Origin: Candidatus Neomicrothrix sp. UBA2517 | Lineage (GTDB): Bacteria > Actinomycetota > Acidimicrobiia > Acidimicrobiales > UBA8592 | Assembly: GCA_002341185.1 (NCBI GenBank) | Contig: DDNP01000033.1 | Span: forward strand, 1 to 60,258 | Reading direction: 5' to 3' | Length of the DNA stretch: 60,258 bases | Shown here: piece after piece, positions 9,196 through 18,345 of the stretch | Layout of the letters: every line of letters starts with the position of its first letter | How positions within the stretch are numbered: the first letter of the stretch is position 1 | Position numbers and translations under genes: made by a program | Notes under the pieces: generated by a model | The model's database searches: none | Seen by the model: the letters and a program-made list of their open reading frames with translations, nothing else | Told to the model about the DNA's origin: nothing

Positions 9196-9581
9196 TTTGC
9201 GACTTTAATAACAACACCGCAACTTTTATTTTCTTTTCGCCGTATGAATCTACTGAGTCTTCCAAAGCCGACAATTAACGTAAATTGAATCCCGTATTTT
9301 TTCTTTACCTTCTTTTGAATATTTTGAAATTCATTACCAAAGACAAGATTCGCAGTTCCTCTTACTACATTTTCCCCATCAAGAGGTTCCCCTCGTGAGT
9401 TGCTCGCAACGAGTTCAACGCTAGGAGTCTTCAGAATACGTTTGGCTTTCCACGAAGCTAATTCTGTTGTGAACCCTACTTCCCCTTCTTTCAGGCCAAC
9501 GATCCACACAGGGCATTGTTTCTTTCTTCCGTCTTTTGTGAAGGTTGTTAATGAAACATACCTATTCTCACCAATACTCAT
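9192..9581 (-). CDS. PPOX-class F420-dependent oxidoreductase-like protein
   Basis: About 129 residues of the pyridoxamine-5'-phosphate-oxidase-like split-barrel fold, in the subgroup annotated as PPOX-class F420-dependent oxidoreductases in actinobacteria. Evidence is the order YVSLTTFTKDGR, CPVWIVG, VGFTTELASWKAKRI and a C-terminal small-barrel region. I chose ATG 9581 because AGGA lies about six bases upstream; ATG 9593 in the same frame would add four residues. A role in flavin/F420-dependent reduction is inferred from the family. The start region is close to the end of the double-hotdog gene on the same strand. Confidence 0.8.
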   Translation of the reverse strand: MSIGENRYVSLTTFTKDGRKKQCPVWIVGLKEGEVGFTTELASWKAKRILKTPSVELVASNSRGEPLDGENVVRGTANLVFGNEFQNIQKKVKKKYGIQFTLIVGFGRLSRFIRRKENKSCGVVIKVAN

Positions 9582-9631
9582 GGTTTTCCTCATATCGTTT
9601 TCTTATCTAGTGATAATGCTGGGTTGGTTAC

Positions 9632-10441
9632 TTAGCTACCTTTGATTGCTTGCACATGCGCAAGGAAAGTACAAGAGAGTACATCATAGCCTTCATCAAA
9701 TAAATCCACTTTTATGACTCCAGATTCTGGAGCGCCAACCCACTTAGCATGTGTAACCAATGGCCCTGACCTTCCTCCGATCAAATACCTGACATCAAGC
9801 CCTGTCACAACACATGCCGTGTTGTAATGGGCTTCTGCAAAAGTCTGGGCACTTACCTCACCAATAAGCGTCATAATCGCTCCTTGCACGAACCCCCCTG
9901 GTCTTCGAACTGCTTCCTTAGGCATCATGGTTACTTTTCCAGTGTCCTTATTAACAATAGAAATTCCGGCTAGTTCGTCTACTGGCTGGTCAAGTGGGGG
10001 TAACTCTAATGATCCCATTTGGTCTCTGACCTTGGCTACATCAGGCTTAACTTCTCCTTCGCGTAGCTGAGTTCTCATAAAAGTAATTTGAGCATGCCCG
10101 ACTGAATGATTGTTCTCATTGACATATTCCAATTCCTCAACCATGAGGCGTCTGCCATGTCGAAGGATCGTACTACTCGCTTCAATCTTTTGGGCTGCGG
10201 CCGTGCCTGCTCGGCGAAAAGAGAAATCAGTTGTAAATGTCCAATCTTCGACAAGTGATTCAAGGCGCATTCCGACAACAGTGTCAGCTAGAAGCATAAG
10301 TGGGGCAACTCTAATAATTCCATGAGATGATAGATTTTCATTAACGTTGACATATCCTCTAGATGCGTCAACTAAGTCTGGTCTTGCTCCCATCCGTGCC
10401 ATAACACTAAGAAATTCTGATGGGAATTCAGCTTCTGACAT
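9632..10441 (-). CDS. acyl-CoA thioesterase-like double-hotdog protein
   Basis: A 269-residue protein whose two halves each look like a hotdog domain: one around APLMLLADTVVGMRLE (residues about 45-60) and one around GFVQGAIMTLIGEVSAQ (about 183-199). This is the PaaI/acyl-CoA thioesterase layout, hydrolysing acyl-CoA to free acid and CoA. It lies 13 bases downstream of a cytochrome P450 on the same strand. Together they could hydroxylate and then release a CoA-bound lipid or terpenoid, but the substrate is not visible. Confidence 0.75.
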   Translation of the reverse strand: MSEAEFPSEFLSVMARMGARPDLVDASRGYVNVNENLSSHGIIRVAPLMLLADTVVGMRLESLVEDWTFTTDFSFRRAGTAAAQKIEASSTILRHGRRLMVEELEYVNENNHSVGHAQITFMRTQLREGEVKPDVAKVRDQMGSLELPPLDQPVDELAGISIVNKDTGKVTMMPKEAVRRPGGFVQGAIMTLIGEVSAQTFAEAHYNTACVVTGLDVRYLIGGRSGPLVTHAKWVGAPESGVIKVDLFDEGYDVLSCTFLAHVQAIKGS

Positions 10442-10454
10442 GTGAGACGCCTGA

Positions 10455-11717
10455 TTAAGCTAGGCTGACATCTCTGTTATAGGGAGGAGGGTCAATGCGA
10501 GTTCCTGGTGACCAACTAACTGGAAGGTGTTTAATACCTCCAATAAAATTTGACCGTAGCCTTTCAGGCTCACCCTCAAGTTCCATATCAGGCATACGTA
10601 GCGCAATTTCTCGGAAAATAAGTCGGAGTTCTGCTCTTGCTAGGTTTGCCCCCAAGCAGTAGTGAGCTCCTCCACCTCCAAATGCAATGTGGTCATTTGG
10701 TGTACGAGTTATATCAAACGTATATGGGTCAACAAATACATCTGAGTCTCTATTCGCTGAGATGTACCACATAACAACTCTTGTATCTTTTGGAATTTCT
10801 TGACCTAGCAACTCTGTATCAGCCGTTGTAGTGCGTCGAAAATGAAGGACAGGACTTGCCCAACGGATAATTTCATCAACTGTAGTATCTAAATATCTAT
10901 CAGGATCAGATTTAAGAAGCGTAAATTGCTCTGGATGTGTAAGTAATGCATGCATTCCATGTGCTGTGGCATTTCGAGTTGTTTCATTCCCCGCCACTGA
11001 TAAAAGAAGCATAAAGACATCTATTTCTAGTTCAGTTAGCCGGTCTCCATCTATTTCAGCATTAACCAGTTTTGTCATGATGTCATCCTGCGGGTCAATT
11101 CCCCGATCTGCAGCTAATTGATGGGCATAGGCATATAACTCCATAGCTGCGACACCAGGGTCACCTTCATACTCAGGGTCATCTATACCAATGAGATCAT
11201 TTGACCATTTGAATAGCAGATGTCTGTCTTCTTGTGGGACTCCTATTATCTCTGCGATGGCTTGAAGTGGAAGTTCAGCGGCAATTTCTTCAACGAAATC
11301 TGCTTCACCGTTCTCAATGACATTATCAACAATTAAAGTTGCGCGATGAGATAAATATTGTTCTAACAAGCGCATCATTCTTGGGGTAAATCCTTTGCTT
11401 ACCAACCGACGATAACGAGTGTGCTTTGGAGGATCTGTATAAAGCATGTTTAGTCCCCGTTGGTCAACGAACCCCCCGTCTTCTGTTGGTGGACTAGGGT
11501 CAGGGATACTGATACCACCTACTTCACTTGAGTACAGTTCATTGTCCCGATTAACAAGTCTGACATCTTCATGTCTAACAACATTCCAAAATCCTCCCCC
11601 ATCAGGATGATCATGCCAAAAGAGTGGTGCTTCATTGCGAAGTGTCTTGAACATCGCATGATGTTCCATCCGAACAAATCGATCAGCATCAAGTAGATCA
11701 ATATCTTCGATGTTCAT
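10455..11717 (-). CDS. cytochrome P450
   Basis: A soluble 420-residue bacterial P450 with every signature in place: I-helix AGNETTRNA, K-helix EIIRW (ExxR), and the heme loop FGGGGAHYCLGANLAR with the axial cysteine at about residue 354. It resembles the actinobacterial CYP125/CYP142/CYP124 lipid- and sterol-hydroxylating group in its N-terminal region, but assignment to a CYP family needs an alignment. The ATG at 11717 is preceded by AGGAG. It is divergent from the amidohydrolase pair, and a thioesterase-like gene follows. Ferredoxin and reductase partners are not in the window. Confidence 0.95.
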   Translation of the reverse strand: MNIEDIDLLDADRFVRMEHHAMFKTLRNEAPLFWHDHPDGGGFWNVVRHEDVRLVNRDNELYSSEVGGISIPDPSPPTEDGGFVDQRGLNMLYTDPPKHTRYRRLVSKGFTPRMMRLLEQYLSHRATLIVDNVIENGEADFVEEIAAELPLQAIAEIIGVPQEDRHLLFKWSNDLIGIDDPEYEGDPGVAAMELYAYAHQLAADRGIDPQDDIMTKLVNAEIDGDRLTELEIDVFMLLLSVAGNETTRNATAHGMHALLTHPEQFTLLKSDPDRYLDTTVDEIIRWASPVLHFRRTTTADTELLGQEIPKDTRVVMWYISANRDSDVFVDPYTFDITRTPNDHIAFGGGGAHYCLGANLARAELRLIFREIALRMPDMELEGEPERLRSNFIGGIKHLPVSWSPGTRIDPPPYNRDVSLA

Positions 11718-11773
11718 TTATCTCCTCTACTTATTACCGTACTCCAAACAATTTGTTTTTAACGGGTTTGATG

Positions 11774-11783
11774 TCTCATGAGA
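11774..11783. promoter_or_regulatory. 10-base perfect palindrome in the P450/amidohydrolase divergent gap
   Basis: TCTCATGAGA lies roughly midway between the start codons of the divergent P450 and amidohydrolase genes. Its position in the shared promoter region makes it a possible operator, but a ten-base palindrome in one gap is weak evidence and no regulator gene is adjacent. Confidence 0.25.
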
Positions 11784-11868
11784 ATTTTATTTTCTTACCT
11801 GTAGTACTAAGATTCTAAAATAACACTAATTAATGAACCTCATTAATTTTGCACTGCAAGGAAATGAT

Positions 11869-13161
11869 ATGCCTAACGAGCTCAATCTTTCAAATGACCC
11901 ATACATAATTGTTTCATCTGATTCACATGCGGGCCTCCAATGCGAAGAATACAGACCTTACTTGGAATCCTCAGTCCACGCAGAATTTGATGAGTACGTA
12001 GCTGAACGTCATGAAAACCGACGCCTTACGGAAGAAATTAACGGTGAATACGTCGAAGAGTGGGAAGGCAAAAATGCTGAAGGGCTCAAAGGGGCCTATG
12101 ACCCAGATATTCGAGATAAAGAACTTGATGCAGACGGCATATCCGGAGAAATTATCTTTGCTGACGGTGACGCTGTAACAGGAATGGAATCACCTCCATT
12201 TGGGGCAGGTTTAGCAGCAGGACAAATAACAGATCCGCGACTTGCATACGCCGGGGCAAGAGCCCACAACAGATGGTTAGAAGAATTTTGTGCTACCAGT
12301 CCTGCGAGACGAGCAGGAGTAGCGCTTCTTCCAATCACCCATGGTGTCGATGAAGCAGTTAAAGAAGTCGAAGCACTAGCTGGAAAACCAGGAATAAAAG
12401 GCGTTATGATCCCAACTCTCTGGCATGATGCCCCCCCATATGGAACTGACCATTATGACAAATTCTGGGCAGCTTGTGCCGAGGCTGGTCTAGTAATACA
12501 TACACATTCAGGAGAAGCTGATTTCCCAAGCTACGGCGAAAACATTGCTATGTACGTTTCAGAAGTAGCGTTCTGGACCCATCGAGCATTATGGCAATTA
12601 TTGTTCAGCGGAAAGTTTGATAAATTCCCAGGACTAAAATACTGCGTTGTCGAATGTGGCAGTTGGTGGGTTGGAGATCTTCTCTGGAAAGCAGACGTAA
12701 ATTTTGGTGCAAGTTGGAAAATAAAAAAAATGAGCAGTCGAATGAAAGGACTTTTGACACAACTCCCCTCCCAGTATTTCGGAGAGAGCGTCTTTATCGG
12801 CGCATCCACAATGAGTAGATACGAAATCCGTGAACGCCACCGTCATGGTATCGATGCCCTAATGTGGGGCACTGATTATCCCCACCCTGAAGGGTCATGG
12901 CCAAACACTGAGCATCGTTTAGAAAATGACTTTCAGGATGTTTCAATAGAAGACACTCGAAGGCTTCTTGGTTTAAATGCTATCGAATGTTACGGCTTAG
13001 ACGTTGAGGGATTAACAGCAGTAGCAAACAGAGTTGGGCCTACTCCTAAAAAACTAAATCAAGACCCTTCACTTCGCACAAGCCCAAATGCAAAGCGAGA
13101 AGCGCGTTGGTGGTTTGATGAATATGGGATCGACTGGAGCGGGCCAGAAAATGGCCTTTAA
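11869..13161 (+). CDS. amidohydrolase_2-family metal-dependent hydrolase (paralogue 1)
   Basis: About 430 residues of the amidohydrolase_2 TIM-barrel family, which includes hydrolases and non-oxidative decarboxylases. The first-strand metal motif appears as SSDSHAG (DxH in place of HxH). A C-terminal MWGTDYPHPEG carries the conserved metal aspartate. AAGGAA six bases before ATG 11869 supports that start over ATG 11833, which has no ribosome site. Its neighbour 14 bases downstream is a paralogue with the same motifs. Both sit in the P450/SDR/BVMO neighbourhood, so a ring- or side-chain-degrading step is likely but unproven. Confidence 0.85.
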   Translation: MPNELNLSNDPYIIVSSDSHAGLQCEEYRPYLESSVHAEFDEYVAERHENRRLTEEINGEYVEEWEGKNAEGLKGAYDPDIRDKELDADGISGEIIFADGDAVTGMESPPFGAGLAAGQITDPRLAYAGARAHNRWLEEFCATSPARRAGVALLPITHGVDEAVKEVEALAGKPGIKGVMIPTLWHDAPPYGTDHYDKFWAACAEAGLVIHTHSGEADFPSYGENIAMYVSEVAFWTHRALWQLLFSGKFDKFPGLKYCVVECGSWWVGDLLWKADVNFGASWKIKKMSSRMKGLLTQLPSQYFGESVFIGASTMSRYEIRERHRHGIDALMWGTDYPHPEGSWPNTEHRLENDFQDVSIEDTRRLLGLNAIECYGLDVEGLTAVANRVGPTPKKLNQDPSLRTSPNAKREARWWFDEYGIDWSGPENGL

Positions 13162-13175
13162 AAGGATTAAAAAAT

Positions 13176-14486
13176 ATGAGTATTGAAATCCCTGAAACAG
13201 ATCACCATATTGTTATTTCGGCTGATAGTCATTGTGGGGCAGATCTTCGAGGCTACAAACCCTATCTAGAGAAAAAATATCATGACGATTTTGAAGAGTG
13301 GGCTGCGGCCAGCGAAGAAGCAGCAAAACAACAAGAGGCACTATTTGCGGGACGGGGAAGGTCCACACGAAATGTAGGCATTGACGGTGATCCAGAATTA
13401 GATGCTGACAAGAATTATTCTTCAGAACGACGGTTACGAGACCAACAAGAGGACGGGGTTATAGCCTTTGTTCTGTTTCCAAATACACAGCCACCTTTTG
13501 CCCCGCAAGCAGCAACACAATTTGAAGCACCTCCATACAGCGACAATTTTGAGCACAGGTGGGCAGGCCTACGAGCACACAATAGATGGCTTAAAGACTT
13601 TGTTGATGAGGCTCCAATACAACGAGCAGGGATCACCCAAATTTTCCTTGGAGATGTTGAAGGTTCAGTAAAAGAAATAGAGTGGGCAGCAGAAAATGGT
13701 CTACGCGGAGGAATACTAGTTCCAGGAGCTCCACCCGACTCTCCATTCGAGCCTTTATATTCAGCTTCATACGAACCGATCTGGGCGGCAGCAGCAGCGA
13801 ACAACATGACATTAAATCATCATGCTGGCGGGGCTACCCCAAATTTCGGGAACCATTTCCCTTCCTCATTAGCTGTGTTCATGTTGGAAGTTTCTTGGTG
13901 GTCACAGCGAGCATTGTGGCATCTTATCTTTTCGGGAGTATTTGAACGCTACCCCGAACTACGTTGGATTAATACTGAAACCGGCACTGCGTGGGTTCCA
14001 GATACGTTAGAGAAACTCGACTCATTCTACCATCGAATGAAATACTCAAAATATGGTTCAGAATCAATCTTTGGAGGAATGGCCGTTGAACATTTAAGCC
14101 TGAAACCAAGTGAGTACTGGTTACGTCAATGTCATGTTGGAGCCAGTTTTCTTCGCCCTACGGAAGCTCCTCTTTGCGCCGAAATAGGTATTGATAACAT
14201 TTTATGGGGATCAGATTACCCACATATTGAAGGTTCTCACCCACATACAAAAGAGCATCTCCGTTTAAGCTTTTCCGACCTGAGTCTAGGGCACGTAACA
14301 AAATTACTAACGACAAACTCAGCAAGAGTGTACGGATTTGATCTTGAAGCATTAAAGCCTTTGGCTGAAAAGTATTGTCCAACAAAAGATGAGATTGCTA
14401 ACCCAATTTCTTATTCAGAAATCCCTGAAGCTGCGAAAGGCTGCCCCGGTATGAACCCTCTTAATCAAGTTCAAGAAGTTGCATAA
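13176..14486 (+). CDS. amidohydrolase_2-family metal-dependent hydrolase (paralogue 2)
   Basis: A 436-residue tandem paralogue of the preceding gene. It has SADSHCG near the N-terminus, an RAGLRAHNRWL-like helix, and LWGSDYPHIEG near the C-terminus. Divergence from its neighbour is substantial, so this is not a recent duplication. The pair may act on different substrates or form a heteromer. Its TAA stop shares its final A with the ATG of the following SDR, indicating translational coupling. Confidence 0.85.
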   Translation: MSIEIPETDHHIVISADSHCGADLRGYKPYLEKKYHDDFEEWAAASEEAAKQQEALFAGRGRSTRNVGIDGDPELDADKNYSSERRLRDQQEDGVIAFVLFPNTQPPFAPQAATQFEAPPYSDNFEHRWAGLRAHNRWLKDFVDEAPIQRAGITQIFLGDVEGSVKEIEWAAENGLRGGILVPGAPPDSPFEPLYSASYEPIWAAAAANNMTLNHHAGGATPNFGNHFPSSLAVFMLEVSWWSQRALWHLIFSGVFERYPELRWINTETGTAWVPDTLEKLDSFYHRMKYSKYGSESIFGGMAVEHLSLKPSEYWLRQCHVGASFLRPTEAPLCAEIGIDNILWGSDYPHIEGSHPHTKEHLRLSFSDLSLGHVTKLLTTNSARVYGFDLEALKPLAEKYCPTKDEIANPISYSEIPEAAKGCPGMNPLNQVQEVA

Positions 14487-15373
14487 TGGCAGATTCAATC
14501 AATATTTCTGGAGCTGTTTCAGTTGTAACAGGTGGAGCGAGTGGAATTGGTAAAGGTATCGTAAAGGCTCTTTTGAGTAACGGGAGCACCGTGATCATCG
14601 CTGATATTGAAGAACAGCCAATTCAAGATACGGTCACTGAATTTGAAGAACTTGGAACCGTTGATGGTTATGTAACTGATGTCTCAGATCAAGCTTCTGT
14701 TGAAGACCTATCACAGTATGTCTTTGGAAAATACCAGAAATGTAATCTCCTCTTCAACAATGCTGGAGTTGGATCGGGAGGAGGAGGAAAAGCATGGCAA
14801 AATGAGCCAAATGACTGGAAATGGTGTTTCGGTGTAAATGTTTTTGGACCAGCAAATGGGGTTATCTCCTTCGTTCCTAAAATGATTGAATCCGGAGAAC
14901 CAGGTCACATAATTAATACATCCTCAGGTGATGGTGGCTTTGCCCCTGTTCCCATGGCATCAGTGTACGCCTCCAGTAAAGCTGCCGTAAGTTGTTTTAC
15001 TGAAGCATTAAATCATCAACTGATTGACGAAACTGACAATATGGGAGCGTCTGTCTTCTACCCTTCAGGCGGATTGATGAATACCGGTCTGTTCACCTCA
15101 CAGCGTAACCGCCCAAAAGAACTAGAGCGAGTACGAGGTGGAACAGGTAGGAAATCTATGTCTTTCGAAGAACTGAAATCCCTTCTTGAAAAAGCTGGAA
15201 GAGACGTAAAAGTCGCCGATCTGGACGAAATGGGAGAATTTGTTGTGGCAGCAGTTAAGGAGCGGCGCTATATCATTGGACGCGACTTGGACGAAACTGT
15301 TGAGCTCCTACATAGAAGAGCAGACGCTATATCGGATTTTTTGTGCCCTCCACACCATGAGATGGGGATTTAG
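14486..15373 (+). CDS. SDR-family oxidoreductase
   Basis: A 295-residue SDR with TGGASGIG at the N-terminus, NNAG, a serine in NTSSGDGG and YASSK as the catalytic pair. A longer-than-usual C-terminal region (RRYIIGRD and after) is typical of the 'SDR family, about 290 aa' group in actinobacteria. Its ATG overlaps the stop of the amidohydrolase upstream by one base, so the three genes are one operon. The 3' 47 bases overlap the convergent PAP2 gene. Confidence 0.9.
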   Translation: MADSINISGAVSVVTGGASGIGKGIVKALLSNGSTVIIADIEEQPIQDTVTEFEELGTVDGYVTDVSDQASVEDLSQYVFGKYQKCNLLFNNAGVGSGGGGKAWQNEPNDWKWCFGVNVFGPANGVISFVPKMIESGEPGHIINTSSGDGGFAPVPMASVYASSKAAVSCFTEALNHQLIDETDNMGASVFYPSGGLMNTGLFTSQRNRPKELERVRGGTGRKSMSFEELKSLLEKAGRDVKVADLDEMGEFVVAAVKERRYIIGRDLDETVELLHRRADAISDFLCPPHHEMGI

Positions 15374-16208
15374 CGCTAGACCGGTATTCTTCTAGCTTTT
15401 CGTCAGCGATTTTCCTATCTTTCTGCGTTACAAAAAATTGATCCTTCATTCGTTTTATCACTTTGATAGGCCAATATTTCGTAGCTACTTGCCAACCGAC
15501 TAATGCAAGAATTCCGCCAACGATGATGTCAAGCCAAAAGTGATTGGCGGTAATGACTACAACAACAGTGGTTAGTATCGGATGTAGAAGCATCAACCAG
15601 CGTGCTGGACTTTTAAGAATACGTATAGCTGCAAGTGCTATGAGTAACGCCCAACCAACATGCAATGATGGCATCGCAGCAAACTCATTTGCTGCTTTAG
15701 CTATCCCCAACGCATATGGATCAGGACCAAAAACTTTCGCTGTATCAATAAACCCATATAAGGGCATTAGTCGGGGGGGCATTAATGGGAAAAGCAAGTG
15801 AATGGCCAAACCCGAAAAAGTTGCTAAACAAAGCGATGCTCTAACTTGCGGCATCCATTCAACCTTTCGAACCATGACCCACAATAAGAAGACAATCATG
15901 GATGGGAAATGCATGATGAAATAAAACGTATTGGCAATCTTTATTAAGATTTCGGAGTCAAGGAACCAACTCTGTAATTTAGCTTCACTTGGAAACCCTA
16001 ACCAGTCTTGAAATTTAACAAGATTCACGGCATTTTCAGCTGCGATCTTCGTTGAATCAGCAGTTACTCTTCGCACGGTTGAGTAACCAAACCAGATCAA
16101 ACAGAAAGCTACTAGGTTCAAAAATATAGTTGTTTTCCGACTCTGCTTTTGAATCCAAATAACTATTTTATTTATTTTTGGTGTAAGACTTTGGATTGCC
16201 TGCTCCAT
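15327..16208 (-). CDS. PAP2-superfamily phosphatase / inositolphosphotransferase-like membrane protein
   Basis: About 293 residues with several membrane helices and the PAP2 signature AMPSLHVGW followed by NHFWLDIIVGG, giving the two active-site histidines and the aspartate. The layout resembles the Ipt1/Aur1-type PAP2 group, which transfers or removes lipid phosphate head groups. An upstream TTG (16301) would add 31 residues. I prefer ATG 16208, which has GGGGG five bases upstream. It converges with the SDR and shares 47 bases with it. Confidence 0.8.
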   Translation of the reverse strand: MEQAIQSLTPKINKIVIWIQKQSRKTTIFLNLVAFCLIWFGYSTVRRVTADSTKIAAENAVNLVKFQDWLGFPSEAKLQSWFLDSEILIKIANTFYFIMHFPSMIVFLLWVMVRKVEWMPQVRASLCLATFSGLAIHLLFPLMPPRLMPLYGFIDTAKVFGPDPYALGIAKAANEFAAMPSLHVGWALLIALAAIRILKSPARWLMLLHPILTTVVVVITANHFWLDIIVGGILALVGWQVATKYWPIKVIKRMKDQFFVTQKDRKIADEKLEEYRSSAKSPSHGVEGTKNPI

Positions 16209-16359
16209 CCAACCCCCAATGGCATAACTCCATACTAAATCATCTAAAGATAAAACGTTTGTCCGAATCCGAAAAGGAATAAAAAAGCAATAGAAAAGCA
16301 ATAATTAACACTGAATTAAAGTGGATGAACTTAGAAGACGAGATTAATGTTTTAAAACT

Positions 16360-18342
16360 ATGAGTTTCACGCCTTCTATTTCTCCTATTACCGAAACAGA
16401 TGAAGAATTGGAAGCCTTGTTAGCGGATCCGGGCATTGAACTGCCGCCTCTTCTTCCGTCAATTGCATTTGCAACTGGAGATTTGTCATTCATTCCCTCA
16501 GATATTTGTTTAGATCCCGCGAAGACACTTGAAGAACAAGGTGGCTTAACACCAGATGAGCAATCCATTATTCGTATTCGTGCGTTGGAAGGCTTAAAGC
16601 AACTGCGAGACAACGAAAAAGAGGAAACAGTTTCAAGCGATGAGGATATAAAGTCGATCATGTCATGGGCATGCGGAACTGATTTAGAAGGTTCCTATTT
16701 ACAGATGCTGATGGAGGAGTTAGCCCCCGGCAATAAAGACTTACGCTCCCCTAAATGGAATATTCAAGACTATTCAGCAGACCCCTTTGCAGACCGAAGC
16801 TTCAGTGTGGCGATTATTGGTGGTGGAATGTCAGGAATTCTCGCAGCGTACAGGTTAAAGCAAGCTGGAATTAAATTTGTACTATTTGAAAAGAACGATG
16901 GCACAGGAGGTACATGGCTGGAGAATACCTATCCGGGTTGCAGGGTTGATGTCTCTAACCATGTCTACTCGTATTCATTTATGCAAAAACATAATTGGCC
17001 TCACTATCATTCCACTCAAGATGTTTTATTAAATTATTTCAATGATTGTGCAACGGAATTTGGAATACGAGAGAACATCAATTTTAACTCGAAAGTGACC
17101 AACATTACTTGGGATGAGAAATACCAAAAATGGGATCTGATCGTAATGAGACGGGACGAAGAATGCTGGAGTTTCAACGCAGTTATAAGTGCTGTAGGTC
17201 AATTGAACCAACCCTCCTACCCCGAAATTCCCGGAATAGAAAGCTTTGAAGGTGCTTCATGGCATTCAGCTCGTTGGAACCATAACTATGACCTGAAAGG
17301 AAAAAGAGTAGCTGTGCTGGGAACTGGATGTAGCGCTGTTCAATTCATCCCCCGTGTAGCGGAGCAAGCAGAGCAGGCAACTATTTTTCAACGAACACCG
17401 AACTGGTTAATGCCCAGACCGCAATACCAGCAAAGCCTTCCAGAGAGTCTTGTATGGTGCTTTACGCATATACCGAACTATCACAACTGGTTTCGATTAC
17501 ATCTGTTTTGGCGAAGTCATGAAGGCTTACTATCTCGTCTAGAAATTGATGAATCGTGGGAAGATCCAGGAGATAACTCAATTAGTGCAACAAACCATGA
17601 ACTAGGTGTACTCCTGCGTATGTATCTAGAGAGTGAATTCGCTGATCGGCCTGATCTTTTGGAGAAAGTGACCCCCAAATACACGATGGGCGCTAAACGA
17701 TTTGTGATAGATGATGGACTTTGGGCAAAAACTCTTCATGCTGACAATGTGGAACTATGCACTGACCCGATTGTGTCCATCGCTCCATCAGGAATCACAA
17801 CAGAGTCAGAAGGTGTAAAGGATTTTGATGCCATTATCTATGGGACTGGATTTAAAGCAGCTGATTTCTTAATGCCAATGACCATAACTGGTCGTAACGG
17901 AGTGAATTTACATGATCAATGGGGTGGAGATGCGCAAGCGTATCTCGGTATCGTTGCCCCAAACTTTCCAAATTTCTTCTTCCTGTACGGTCCCAATACA
18001 AACATTGTCATAAATGGAAGCATCATCTATTTCTCGGAGTGCGAGGTGCATTACATCACACAGTGCCTCAAACACATGCTTGAAAATCAACTGGCCTCGA
18101 TAGATGTCAAAACTGATGTGCATGATACATACAATGAACGCATTGATGAAGGAAACCGCAGAATGGCATGGGGCTTATCTGACGTGAACAGTTGGTACAA
18201 AAATGCGAGTGGCAGGACTGCACAAAATTGGCCCTTCTCTCTTCTAGAGTACTGGGAACAGACTCGCGAAATTAAAGCTGAGGATTATACTAAAGTTGAA
18301 TTTCATGTTTCACACCAACCACATATCTTCTACGATCAGTAA
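16360..18342 (+). CDS. flavin-containing (Baeyer-Villiger) monooxygenase
   Basis: A 660-residue FAD/NADPH monooxygenase. The FAD site IIGGGMSG and an FEKNDGTGGTW motif are preceded by about 145 extra N-terminal residues, as in 4-hydroxyacetophenone-type BVMOs. The fingerprint FEGASWHSARW matches the BVMO pattern FxGxxxHxxxW. A second Rossmann motif, VLGTGCSAVQF, binds NADPH. It should insert oxygen next to a ketone to form an ester or lactone. The following gene, 3 bases away, is an alpha/beta hydrolase that could open that ester. Confidence 0.9.
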   Translation: MSFTPSISPITETDEELEALLADPGIELPPLLPSIAFATGDLSFIPSDICLDPAKTLEEQGGLTPDEQSIIRIRALEGLKQLRDNEKEETVSSDEDIKSIMSWACGTDLEGSYLQMLMEELAPGNKDLRSPKWNIQDYSADPFADRSFSVAIIGGGMSGILAAYRLKQAGIKFVLFEKNDGTGGTWLENTYPGCRVDVSNHVYSYSFMQKHNWPHYHSTQDVLLNYFNDCATEFGIRENINFNSKVTNITWDEKYQKWDLIVMRRDEECWSFNAVISAVGQLNQPSYPEIPGIESFEGASWHSARWNHNYDLKGKRVAVLGTGCSAVQFIPRVAEQAEQATIFQRTPNWLMPRPQYQQSLPESLVWCFTHIPNYHNWFRLHLFWRSHEGLLSRLEIDESWEDPGDNSISATNHELGVLLRMYLESEFADRPDLLEKVTPKYTMGAKRFVIDDGLWAKTLHADNVELCTDPIVSIAPSGITTESEGVKDFDAIIYGTGFKAADFLMPMTITGRNGVNLHDQWGGDAQAYLGIVAPNFPNFFFLYGPNTNIVINGSIIYFSECEVHYITQCLKHMLENQLASIDVKTDVHDTYNERIDEGNRRMAWGLSDVNSWYKNASGRTAQNWPFSLLEYWEQTREIKAEDYTKVEFHVSHQPHIFYDQ

Positions 18343-18345
18343 CTC

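Noticed and set aside
16344..16661. Minus-strand 105-codon frame over the start of the BVMO gene
   Set aside because: It is antisense to the well-supported BVMO N-terminal extension and resembles no family; a shadow frame.
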